25,092 nt of DNA from JAAYRG01 sp964643255. Lineage in GTDB: Bacteria > Bacillota > Clostridia > Lachnospirales > Lachnospiraceae. Below are positions 13,594 through 20,956 of this stretch, piece by piece. The notes under the pieces are model-generated. The model was not told the origin of the DNA, did not search any database, and was given only the letters and a program-made list of their open reading frames with translations. Each line of letters opens with the position of its first letter. Position 1 is the stretch's first letter. Location: assembly GCA_964643255.1 (NCBI GenBank), contig CAZXSM010000026.1:1-25092 (forward strand). The letters are read 5' to 3'. Made by a program: the position numbers and the translations under genes.

Positions 13594-14856
13594 TTAAACT
13601 CCTATACCTATATCCCTTCTCATATATTTGCCTTGAAAATCAATTAAATCAGTAGCAGTATATGCCTTATCTCTTGCTTCCTTAAGGTTGTCTCCTATTG
13701 CCGTAACCCCTAATACCCGACCTCCATTAGTTACAATATCAAGATCTTGTTCTTTAGTTCCTGCATGAAAGGCAAAATAGTTTTCCTTATTTTTGAATTT
13801 GTCTAAACCAGTAATTTTATACCCTTTTTCAAACTCTAAAGGATATCCATCAGAGGCTAAGATAACACAAACAGCAGCATTATCTTCGAATTCTAGCTCT
13901 ATTTCTGATAGGCTACCGTCTATACAAGCCATAAGAACTTCAACAATATCATTTTTCATTCTAGGCAATACTACCTGAGCTTCTGGATCTCCAAAACGTA
14001 CATTATACTCTAAAGTTTTTGGACCATCTTCAGTTAACATAAGCCCAAAGAATAAAATCCCTTTAAATTCTCTGCCTTCACTTCTCATTGCATCAACTGT
14101 TGCCTGATATATGTTTTTTGTGCAGTACTCATCGATATCTTTAGTGTAATATGGACTTGGAGAAAATGTTCCCATTCCTCCAGTATTTGGTCCTTTGTCA
14201 TTATCATATATACGTTTATGATCTTGAGCACTTGTCATGGCCTTAACAGTTTTCCCATCACAAAAAGCTAAAACAGATACTTCTTTTCCTTCTAGAAACT
14301 CTTCAACAACTAATGTATTTCCTGAATCTCCAAACTTCTTATCTAGCATTATAGTTTTAATTCCCTCTAATGCTTCTTGTTTATTTTCACATATAAGTAC
14401 ACCTTTACCCAGGCATAATCCATCTGCTTTTAAAACTATAGGAAAATCACTTTTTTCTATGTAGTTAATCGCTTCTTCTGCATCTGTAAATATTTCATAC
14501 TTTGCACTTGGAATATTGTACTTTTTCATTAAATCTTTTGAAAACGCCTTAGAACCTTCAAGTATTGCTGCATCTTTTCTTGGGCCAAATATTTTAAGTC
14601 TTCTCTCTTCAAAGACATCTACTATACCATTAACTAGTGGTTCATCCATACCAACTATAGTTAAATCAACCTTGTTTTCTTCAGCAAAATTTGCAAGTCC
14701 CTCAAAATCATCAGCTTTAATAGGTAAGCACTCAGCAATCTCTGCAATACCAGCGTTACCAGGTGCACAATATATTTTATCTACTAATTTACTTTTTGAC
14801 ACTTTCCATGCAATAACATGTTCTCTACCACCAGAACCTATTATTAATACTTTCAT
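13594..14856 (-). CDS. purD: Phosphoribosylamine-glycine ligase (GAR synthetase)
   Basis: This enzyme catalyses ATP + phosphoribosylamine + glycine to GAR, step 2 of IMP synthesis, in the cytoplasm. The 420-residue protein has the normal layout: N-terminal VLIIGSGGREHVIAWK, an ATP-grasp core with LKADGLCLGKGV and VVEEFLEGKEVSVLAF, the NTGGMGTFSPSP loop, EYNVRFGDPEAQVVLPR, and a C-terminal domain. The frame begins four codons earlier at 14868. ATG 14856 is preferred because TGGAG precedes it at the right distance and it gives the usual MKVLIIG start. It is last in purE-purM-purN-purD, 24 bases behind purN, and ends at the strong terminator. Confidence 0.97.
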   Translation of the reverse strand: MKVLIIGSGGREHVIAWKVSKSKLVDKIYCAPGNAGIAEIAECLPIKADDFEGLANFAEENKVDLTIVGMDEPLVNGIVDVFEERRLKIFGPRKDAAILEGSKAFSKDLMKKYNIPSAKYEIFTDAEEAINYIEKSDFPIVLKADGLCLGKGVLICENKQEALEGIKTIMLDKKFGDSGNTLVVEEFLEGKEVSVLAFCDGKTVKAMTSAQDHKRIYDNDKGPNTGGMGTFSPSPYYTKDIDEYCTKNIYQATVDAMRSEGREFKGILFFGLMLTEDGPKTLEYNVRFGDPEAQVVLPRMKNDIVEVLMACIDGSLSEIELEFEDNAAVCVILASDGYPLEFEKGYKITGLDKFKNKENYFAFHAGTKEQDLDIVTNGGRVLGVTAIGDNLKEARDKAYTATDLIDFQGKYMRRDIGIGV

Positions 14857-14880
14857 TAATTTCTCCATTCCGTACCTTAA

Positions 14881-15504
14881 TTATATAATGTGAACTTTAT
14901 TGTCAATTACTTCTATTTTATCATTTGCAATCAAATCAATAGCCCTTGGTAATATATGCCACTCAGCTTCCTCCATTACCCTTTTTTGAAGCTTTTGTGG
15001 ACTATCACTTTCCTCTACTGCAACTGTTTTTTGTAAGATAATAGGCCCTGTATCTGTGCCTTCGTCTACAAAATGGACAGTAGCTCCCGTTACTTTACAA
15101 CCTCTATCAAGTACTCCTTTGTGAACATTTAATCCATAATATCCTTTGCCAGAAAATGCTGGAATTAAGGATGGATGAACATTTATTATACGATTAGAAT
15201 ATTTATCTACTATTGCTTTTGGTATTATAGATAAATAGCCCGCTAACACAATTAGGTCTATATTATAAGATTCTAAAATTTTCAGTAAATCAACACAGTA
15301 GTCTTCTATATTTGGATAAGCTCTAACAGATAAGACCTCTGTAGGAATCTTATGTTTTTTAGCCCTTTCAAGAGCATAAGAATCTTCTTTGTTACTTACT
15401 ACAAGACCAAGTTTAGTGTTTGTAATAGTTCCAGATTCAAGACTATCAATAATTGCCTGCAAGTTTGTACCACCACCAGATACAAATACTGCTATATTTA
15501 GCAT
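14881..15504 (-). CDS. purN: Phosphoribosylglycinamide formyltransferase (10-formyl-THF dependent)
   Basis: PurN transfers the formyl group of 10-formyl-THF to GAR, step 3 of IMP synthesis. The 207-residue single-domain enzyme has the GGGTNLQAI phosphate-binding start, the catalytic INVHPSLIPAF (Asn and His) and DEGTDTGPI with the catalytic Asp, all intact. The start overlaps the purM stop (ATGCTAA), with AAAGGTG upstream inside purM, so translation is probably coupled. Formate-dependent PurT is not needed if this is active. The folate demand ties it loosely to the riboswitch-controlled folT elsewhere in the window. Confidence 0.97.
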   Translation of the reverse strand: MLNIAVFVSGGGTNLQAIIDSLESGTITNTKLGLVVSNKEDSYALERAKKHKIPTEVLSVRAYPNIEDYCVDLLKILESYNIDLIVLAGYLSIIPKAIVDKYSNRIINVHPSLIPAFSGKGYYGLNVHKGVLDRGCKVTGATVHFVDEGTDTGPIILQKTVAVEESDSPQKLQKRVMEEAEWHILPRAIDLIANDKIEVIDNKVHII

Positions 15505-16523
15505 AAAGTTACACCTTTTTCTCCTGATATAATTTCACCTATTACATATGCTTTATCTCCAGACTTATTAATAGCTTCAAGTGTCTTATCTACATCATCT
15601 TTGTCTATAACAAGCATCATACCAATTCCCATATTAAATGTGTTATACATGGCCTCTTCTGCTATTGAACCATCTTTTGATAACATGTCGAAGATAGGTG
15701 GAATTTCATAACTAGACTTATTTATCTTAGCATGTACTCCTTCTTGTAGCATTCTAGGAACATTTTCATAAAAACCACCACCTGTAATATGACTACTAGC
15801 TTTTATTGTAACCTTAGCATCTTTAACAGCCTTTAAAGAATTAGCATATATTTTAGTTGGAGTAAGTAGTGTATCACCAAGGCTCGCGCCTAATGATTCA
15901 TAGTAAGTATCAAGTGCTTCTCTACTCATATTAAATACCCTACGAACAAGAGAATAACCATTACTATGTATTCCCGAAGATGAAATCCCTATTACTTGGT
16001 CTCCTTCTTTGACAGACTTACCATCAATAATATCTTTTTCATCTACAATTCCAACAGCAAAACCTGCAAGGTCATATTCATTTAATTCATAGAAACCCGG
16101 CATTTCTGCAGTTTCTCCACCAACTAGGGCAGCCCCTGCTTGCTTACAACCTTCAGCAATTCCACTTACAATTGCTTCAATTTTTTCTGGATAGTTTTTG
16201 CCGCATGCAATATAGTCTAAGAAAAATAAAGGTTCTGCACCTGCACAAATAATATCATTTACACACATAGCAACACAGTCAATACCAATAGTATCATGCC
16301 TGTCCATTATAAATGCTATCTTAAGCTTAGTTCCAACTCCATCGGTACCTGATATCAGAGTAGGGCTTTCCATATTCATATAATCTTTTAATGAAAATGC
16401 ACCGGAAAATCCTCCAATATTAGTAAGAACTTCTTTTCTCATAGTTCCTTGAATATGCTTTTTTATTAATTCTACTGATTCATACCCTGCTTCAATATCT
16501 ACGCCTGAACTTTTATAATCCAT
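15498..16523 (-). CDS. purM: Phosphoribosylformylglycinamidine cyclo-ligase (AIR synthetase)
   Basis: PurM closes the imidazole ring of FGAM with ATP to give AIR, step 5 of IMP synthesis. At 341 residues it is the normal bacterial length and carries the family marks SGVDIEAGYESV near the N-terminus, SGTDGVGTKLKIA, the metal/ATP region CVAMCVNDIICAGAEPLFFLDY, GGETAEMPGFY and SSSGIHSNGYSLVR, and the C-terminal HITGGGFYENVPRML. The ATG follows AGGAGG. It lies 19 bases behind purE and overlaps purN. In many clostridial operons purC and purF separate purE from purM; here nothing lies between. Confidence 0.97.
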   Translation of the reverse strand: MDYKSSGVDIEAGYESVELIKKHIQGTMRKEVLTNIGGFSGAFSLKDYMNMESPTLISGTDGVGTKLKIAFIMDRHDTIGIDCVAMCVNDIICAGAEPLFFLDYIACGKNYPEKIEAIVSGIAEGCKQAGAALVGGETAEMPGFYELNEYDLAGFAVGIVDEKDIIDGKSVKEGDQVIGISSSGIHSNGYSLVRRVFNMSREALDTYYESLGASLGDTLLTPTKIYANSLKAVKDAKVTIKASSHITGGGFYENVPRMLQEGVHAKINKSSYEIPPIFDMLSKDGSIAEEAMYNTFNMGIGMMLVIDKDDVDKTLEAINKSGDKAYVIGEIISGEKGVTLC

Positions 16524-16542
16524 TTTTCCTCCTGAATAGACT

Positions 16543-17079
16543 TTACTTATTCATATCCTCAATATATTTCTTGTAGCCAACTTCTTGTAACTTATTATCT
16601 TTCATCTCTACATTATCTTTTTGTTTTTTTGAAAACTCTTTTAATTTCTCTAATAATTCTTCGTCTGATGTAGCAAGAATCTTAGCTGCTAACAGACCTG
16701 CATTCTTTGCACCATTGATTGATACAGTTGCCACAGGAACACCTGATGGCATTTGTACAATTGAATATAAGGAATCAAGACCACTTAATGTTTTTGTCAT
16801 AATAGGAACTCCTATAACAGGCATTGGAAACAATGCCGCTGTCATTCCAGGTAAGTGGGCAGCTCCACCAGCCCCTGCTATTATAACTTTATAACCTTTT
16901 TCTTCTGCACTAGAAGCATAATCAAAAAACTTATCCGGCATACGGTGAGCAGATATCACAGTCATATCATATTCTATCCCTAACTCTTCTAATACCTTAG
17001 CCGCTTCACTCATAATTTCAAGATCAGAATCGCTCCCCATAACAATGCCAACTTTACTTAATGCGGGTTTTTCTTTCAT
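16543..17079 (-). CDS. purE: N5-carboxyaminoimidazole ribonucleotide mutase (PurE, class I type)
   Basis: PurE interconverts N5-CAIR and CAIR, step 6 of IMP synthesis. This protein of about 178 residues has GSDSDLEIM, the catalytic ISAHRMPDKFFDYA, AGAGGAAHLPGM and SIVQMPSGVPVATVSI, matching class I PurE that works with PurK; no purK is in the window. The frame is open 22 codons upstream. The ATG at 17079 is chosen because AAGGAGG lies 10 bases ahead of it and the upstream extension (MPNSINNTICF) does not look like PurE. The C-terminal tail after residue 150 is Lys/Glu-rich and slightly longer than usual. It heads the pur operon and is preceded by a striking hairpin. Confidence 0.95.
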   Translation of the reverse strand: MKEKPALSKVGIVMGSDSDLEIMSEAAKVLEELGIEYDMTVISAHRMPDKFFDYASSAEEKGYKVIIAGAGGAAHLPGMTAALFPMPVIGVPIMTKTLSGLDSLYSIVQMPSGVPVATVSINGAKNAGLLAAKILATSDEELLEKLKEFSKKQKDNVEMKDNKLQEVGYKKYIEDMNK

Positions 17080-17134
17080 ATTCTTTTCCTCCTTGTTTAA
17101 TAGGTTAATTGAGAAACATATTGTATTGTTTATA

Positions 17135-17209
17135 GAATTAGGCATAACAACTAAAATAAGGGTGACTTTGCGTCCAGCGGAACCCGTTTTTAGTTGTTAT
17201 GACTAATTC
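17135..17209 (-). ncRNA. Unassigned 75-nt hairpin in the purE leader (candidate cis-acting RNA or small inverted-repeat element)
   Basis: GAATTAG (17135-17141) pairs with CTAATTC (17203-17209), then after one mismatch 14 perfect pairs join CATAACAACTAAAA (17143-17156) and TTTTAGTTGTTATG (17188-17201). The apical 31 nt are much more G+C-rich: GGGT/ACCC pairs close a loop that on the minus strand reads TCCGCTGGACGCAAAGTC, which can form either TCC/GGA or GAC/GTC mini-stems. No T tract follows on either strand, so it is not an intrinsic terminator. It lies 39 bases downstream of the peptidase stop and 55 bases upstream of the purE ATG. No known riboswitch class fits in full. No target-site duplication is obvious. 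Confidence 0.6.
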
Positions 17210-17247
17210 CTACTGACAAAGCTTAAGTTTCGCAATTACCTACATCT

Positions 17248-19323
17248 TTATTCATTAAATGCCTCATTTAATATCTCTGTACCTTCTAGTACAAATCTTT
17301 CATCTTCAATAATTAGAATTTTACTTCCATCTTCCTTATACACGGATATTTCTTGTATTTCATTATAGGGAATAGTAATATCTGTATGGCAATTATAATA
17401 AGCCTTACTAATATCTTTCTTCCTAAGAATTGATATTTCATTATCCTTAGCTACAATTTCTTTTCCATCTGGATTATAAGTTTTTAAATCTTCACTCATT
17501 TGATAGCACGTATCACCAACAGCAAAGTGAGGACCTGTTTTTTCTGCAATTAATATTGGTAGTCTATCTTGTATCTTATACTTTTGCCCCATCACATAAG
17601 CTGTAGTATTTGTTCCAATTGCAAATTCTCCTATTGGAAGTGTTTCATGGTTGTACATTAAGTTTTCTTTTATATATTTCTTATTATCCTCTTCATTTTC
17701 AAAATTACTACAATTATACTTGCTTATTTTACCATCTTTAAACTCTATAATTAAATCTCTATACTCAAGTTCATTTAAGTAAACTTGTGAAACATTTAAT
17801 ATACCATTTGTTCCAGTAAGAACAGGTGATGTAAATACTTCTCCAACTGGAATATTCACATCTGCCGTACAGTTTTCAAATCTTGTTTGATTTTCGGGAT
17901 CTTCAAGGGGCATAAGCATAACTTTTAAGTCGGTTTTATTATTTCCTTTGCCAAGAATCCTTACATAATCACCCTTATCAAGAACATCAATAATCTTTTG
18001 CTGTATATTTTGATAGGTTTCATTATCTAAGGTATTTACCTTCACCGTTTCATCAAAAATAGCTTCAAAGTCCTCCCCAATCTCTGGAATAGGATAGGCT
18101 ATAATAGTAAAGCTTGTCTCATCACCTTTAACATACTTGTTACCAATAATACTAGCCTCACGACTGTATTCTAAGGATAAGGCTTCTTGTTTCTTGTTCA
18201 GCTTGATTGCTTCTTCCTTGTTTTTAGGAACAAAGTTCTCTTCACCAAATACTTCTATTACGGCTGGTCCTGCATATTTTGATGCTAAGTCTTTATACTT
18301 TTCATATGCTAGCTCAAAAGCTTCTAATTTGTTTGCTTTAAATTTATTATTTAAATATAAACCATTATCAAACCTATGGTCATAGTCAAACTGCTTGTTA
18401 GGTCCTGTAGAATGGTAACCAATCTTTAAATGTTGTCTCTTATTGATATTATGAACTGCTGCCCTATATATAACTGGTTTAAGGGAAAGGTCTTCAAAGT
18501 ATTCTATTGCATACTTAACCATCCTTTCAAAACCTATATTATATCTAATGTTTACAGTTTCCTTTTTACTTAAATCAATACCTGCTATTTCAAATCCCCT
18601 TCTATAACCATCAACATAGGTAAAGGCCATAGCTTTTACTTTTTCCTCTTCTAAACTATTTAAGTAGTTGGCAATTTTTATTTCATTGTCACCAATATAC
18701 TCTCCAAATTGATATAGATAACGAAGGTCATTTAGGTCCCATTTTGTAATTATATCTGCTGCAAATGAAAGCTCAGGATCAAGACCCTCTCTTCTACTAT
18801 AATCCATCATATCTTTAGTATTATCATTAATAAAATCACGTATAAATCGTCTTACATCCTTATATGTAAAACCATCTTGTCGTTCAAAATAATTATATAC
18901 CCCTATAAAAAGTTCATAATACATAGTTACATGGAAAAATCGACCTTCAATAGCGCTTGCAATAAGTCCTCTAAGTTCTCCATACAAAAATGACAGTAAT
19001 CGTCCATACTTTTTCCCAAGTTTGCTAGCGGCATAAGTTGGATTACCATAACTTTTTTCATAGTTTTCTTCTATTATGTCTTCATAAAGACTATAATTAA
19101 GTTCTTGTAATTTTTCTAAAGATAAGTCTTTTAATTTATCATCATTAACTAAATTAACAAGTTCATCTATAAGTAGTAAAAATGAAGACGTTTTTCTAAA
19201 ATAGTCCCTATAAAGGGGAGAGACAGTTTCTTCTTCCAAAATAACTTTTATTCTTTCTATTGCTAAAGAATACCTTTCTTTTGTTCTATTGTTTTCTTCT
19301 TTAAAAAGTTCCAAGTATTTCAT
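17248..19323 (-). CDS. M29-type metallo-aminopeptidase with a long N-terminal extension
   Basis: The C-terminal 390 or so residues of this 691-residue protein match the M29 (AmpS/PepS, thermophilic aminopeptidase) family, which removes N-terminal residues using two metal ions. All expected ligand and catalytic positions are visible in the right order: E495 (IPVGEVFTSP), E566 (IGEFAIGTN), E594 and H599 (AEKTGPHFAVGD), Y607, and H646/D648 (CHTDI). The first 290 or so residues are charged, largely helical and without motifs I know; typical M29 enzymes have about 400 residues. The ATG at 19323 follows AAGGAG at 7 bases; a TTG two codons earlier has no better site. It is cytoplasmic, with no signal peptide, and downstream of the HD-domain gene. 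Confidence 0.85.
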   Translation of the reverse strand: MKYLELFKEENNRTKERYSLAIERIKVILEEETVSPLYRDYFRKTSSFLLLIDELVNLVNDDKLKDLSLEKLQELNYSLYEDIIEENYEKSYGNPTYAASKLGKKYGRLLSFLYGELRGLIASAIEGRFFHVTMYYELFIGVYNYFERQDGFTYKDVRRFIRDFINDNTKDMMDYSRREGLDPELSFAADIITKWDLNDLRYLYQFGEYIGDNEIKIANYLNSLEEEKVKAMAFTYVDGYRRGFEIAGIDLSKKETVNIRYNIGFERMVKYAIEYFEDLSLKPVIYRAAVHNINKRQHLKIGYHSTGPNKQFDYDHRFDNGLYLNNKFKANKLEAFELAYEKYKDLASKYAGPAVIEVFGEENFVPKNKEEAIKLNKKQEALSLEYSREASIIGNKYVKGDETSFTIIAYPIPEIGEDFEAIFDETVKVNTLDNETYQNIQQKIIDVLDKGDYVRILGKGNNKTDLKVMLMPLEDPENQTRFENCTADVNIPVGEVFTSPVLTGTNGILNVSQVYLNELEYRDLIIEFKDGKISKYNCSNFENEEDNKKYIKENLMYNHETLPIGEFAIGTNTTAYVMGQKYKIQDRLPILIAEKTGPHFAVGDTCYQMSEDLKTYNPDGKEIVAKDNEISILRKKDISKAYYNCHTDITIPYNEIQEISVYKEDGSKILIIEDERFVLEGTEILNEAFNE

Positions 19324-19375
19324 AGGCAAACTCCTTGTTTTTCTTAATTAAATATATTGTATCCTTACTTTCAAT

Positions 19376-19963
19376 CTATTTATTTATTATATTTCTATTT
19401 TCCACATTTTCATTTAAAAAGGCTTTTACATATTCCCATAGAACTTCTGAACCCTCTGATGTTTTAGCGTTTCTTTCTAATATTTGAGAATATTCCACCT
19501 TATGTTCTCTCCAAGACTGACCACCCGATACATGATTAAGGATGGCTGGCTGTACTTTATCTAATGTATTTGCAAACTTGGCTTCTGCAGTCTTAGATTC
19601 CTCGAATTCATCCCACAAGCTCCTCATTTTCACTGCTTGATCTTGAGGAAGCAAGTTAAAAATCCTATCAGCAGCCTCTAGTTCTCTTTTTCTCTTATCT
19701 TTATTAGCCTCTCTGTCATAGGCATATGTATCTCCTGCATCTATTTCAACAATATCGTGAATCAATACCATTTTCATTACTTTAAGAATATCAACTTCTT
19801 CATTTGCATATTCTTCTAAGAGAAAACACATTATAGCTAGATGCCAGGAATGATCTGTATCACTTTCTTTTCTCGAACCATCTGCTAAATAGTTTTGTCG
19901 CATTATATTTTTTAATTTATCCACTTCTATAATGAAATCCATTTGCTCTTGTAAACGTTTCAT
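19376..19963 (-). CDS. HD-domain hydrolase, YfbR/HDDC2-like
   Basis: This 195-residue soluble protein has the HD metal-binding pattern: H in SDTDHSWHLA (38/41), the HD pair in LIHDIVEIDAGDT (69-70), and the final Asp in FANTLDKVQPAILNH (135). This arrangement is that of the HD_3/HDDC2 group, whose characterised members (for example YfbR) are 5'-deoxynucleotidases. The exact substrate here is unknown. All metal ligands are present. The ATG follows GGAGG. It lies about 50 bases from each neighbour on the same strand (small membrane protein upstream, M29 peptidase downstream), so it is probably part of the VanZ-led operon. The neighbours do not point to a pathway. Confidence 0.85.
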   Translation of the reverse strand: MKRLQEQMDFIIEVDKLKNIMRQNYLADGSRKESDTDHSWHLAIMCFLLEEYANEEVDILKVMKMVLIHDIVEIDAGDTYAYDREANKDKRKRELEAADRIFNLLPQDQAVKMRSLWDEFEESKTAEAKFANTLDKVQPAILNHVSGGQSWREHKVEYSQILERNAKTSEGSEVLWEYVKAFLNENVENRNIINK

Positions 19964-20016
19964 TTGTGCCTCCTACCTACTGCTAGTCAATTTCCCTTTT
20001 TATAATTAGTTTTAGA

Positions 20017-20337
20017 TTACATAAACATACCAATAATGTACAAAACAAACAAGAATAAAAACACAAGGCTATTAATAATTAATCCAAGAACTGGTACATA
20101 GTACTTAATATCCTTTTCCCTAGAACCTTGATAACCTATAACAGATCCAATTAAGGAAATAAGAAATATTATTATCCCAACAATACCAATTTTCTCACTT
20201 CCATTACCTTGTTCAAGGGCAGAAAGGTAAAATAAAACTAATAGTAAAATCACAGATATTATCCCAATAATAAGTGATATAATCCCTTTAACGGAATGTT
20301 TTTTCTCAGAAAAATTAAGTTGCGTTTTTTTTGCCAT
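20017..20337 (-). CDS. Small membrane protein, three predicted segments (DUF6142-like)
   Basis: This 106-residue protein has a basic, polar N-terminus (MAKKTQLNFSEKKHSVKG) followed by three hydrophobic segments, about 17-40, 50-70 and 82-106. A short loop, YQGSREKDIKYYVP, lies between segments 2 and 3. The layout resembles DUF6142 proteins of Clostridia; this naming is from memory and uncertain, and no function is known to me. The ATG follows AGGAG. It starts 10 bases after the VanZ-like gene, so the two are almost certainly co-transcribed. Confidence 0.7.
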   Translation of the reverse strand: MAKKTQLNFSEKKHSVKGIISLIIGIISVILLLVLFYLSALEQGNGSEKIGIVGIIIFLISLIGSVIGYQGSREKDIKYYVPVLGLIINSLVFLFLFVLYIIGMFM

Positions 20338-20347
20338 AAAGGAACTC

Positions 20348-20815
20348 CTATCTTATTATCATGATTCTTTTTCTAAAGAAATTTACCATTTTAAATGTAA
20401 GAAATCCTAACAGTCCACCTAAAGTATTCATAAATAAGTCATCTACATCAAATACCCCAACTTTAGATATAAGTTGTATAAGTTCTATTGATAGACTAAA
20501 AAAGAATGTGTTTAGTATAACATCTTTAAGCTTTCTTCTATCCTTGCTAATTGCAGGAAATAAAAATCCAAATGGAGCAAATGCTAATATATTTCCAAAC
20601 ATATTAACAATAAAACCTTCTAGGCCAATATTCTTCCGGTACTTAAAAAATCGTCCAAGCTCTTTAAACATGGTTAAGTTATAACGATATTCAGTATGAA
20701 CCATATCTCTGCCATACCTTTCACTGAAAAACACAAAGTAGGCAAGAATTGCTACATATATAATAAATACTACTTTTAATAAGATTAATATTATTTTTTT
20801 ATAATTTGACTTCAA
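20348..20815 (-). CDS. VanZ-like membrane protein
   Basis: This protein of about 155 residues has about four membrane segments and the VanZ-family pattern: NMFGNILAFAPFGFLFPA in the middle, then FSLSIELIQL and GVFDVDDLFMNTLGGLLGF. VanZ confers low-level teicoplanin resistance in enterococci, but most clostridial relatives have no tested role, so a resistance call is not justified. The open frame begins with GTG at 20848, but that codon lies ahead of the predicted transcription start (about 20843) and has no ribosome binding site. The TTG at 20815 has AGGAG 7 bases ahead and is preferred. It leads the run VanZ, small membrane protein, HD hydrolase, M29 peptidase. Confidence 0.85.
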   Translation of the reverse strand: MKSNYKKIILILLKVVFIIYVAILAYFVFFSERYGRDMVHTEYRYNLTMFKELGRFFKYRKNIGLEGFIVNMFGNILAFAPFGFLFPAISKDRRKLKDVILNTFFFSLSIELIQLISKVGVFDVDDLFMNTLGGLLGFLTFKMVNFFRKRIMIIR

Positions 20816-20849
20816 CAGACTACTCCTAGCTAACTTTCTATCCAACACA

Positions 20850-20893
20850 ATTATAAGTCATATCATACATTAGGTAAAGTGTTTTGAACACTT
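20850..20893 (-). promoter_or_regulatory. Promoter of the VanZ-led operon with an overlapping inverted repeat
   Basis: On the minus strand TTTACC (20878-20873), a 17-base spacer and TATAAT (20855-20850) match sigma-A at ten of twelve positions, with a start near 20843. AAGTGTT (20877-20883) and AACACTT (20887-20893) form a 7-bp inverted repeat touching the -35; it may be a weak terminator of lpdA or an operator. Confidence 0.55.
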
Positions 20894-20956
20894 AGAACTT
20901 ATTAATAATATATGATATACAAGTCTAGGCAGTCTTTCTTATATTCAGGTCTTTTA

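Noticed and set aside
17135..17209. c-di-GMP-I, ykkC-type (guanidine/PRPP) or purine riboswitch in the purE leader
   Set aside because: The apex shares short strings (GGACGCAAAG with the c-di-GMP-I core, GGGTTCCG with ykkC), but the matching 5' halves, second helices and conserved junctions are absent, and the purine aptamer core is not there at all.
20348..20848. Glycopeptide resistance gene
   Set aside because: Only a VanZ-like membrane domain is present, with no vanHAX or vanRS genes; such proteins are common in Firmicutes without resistance.
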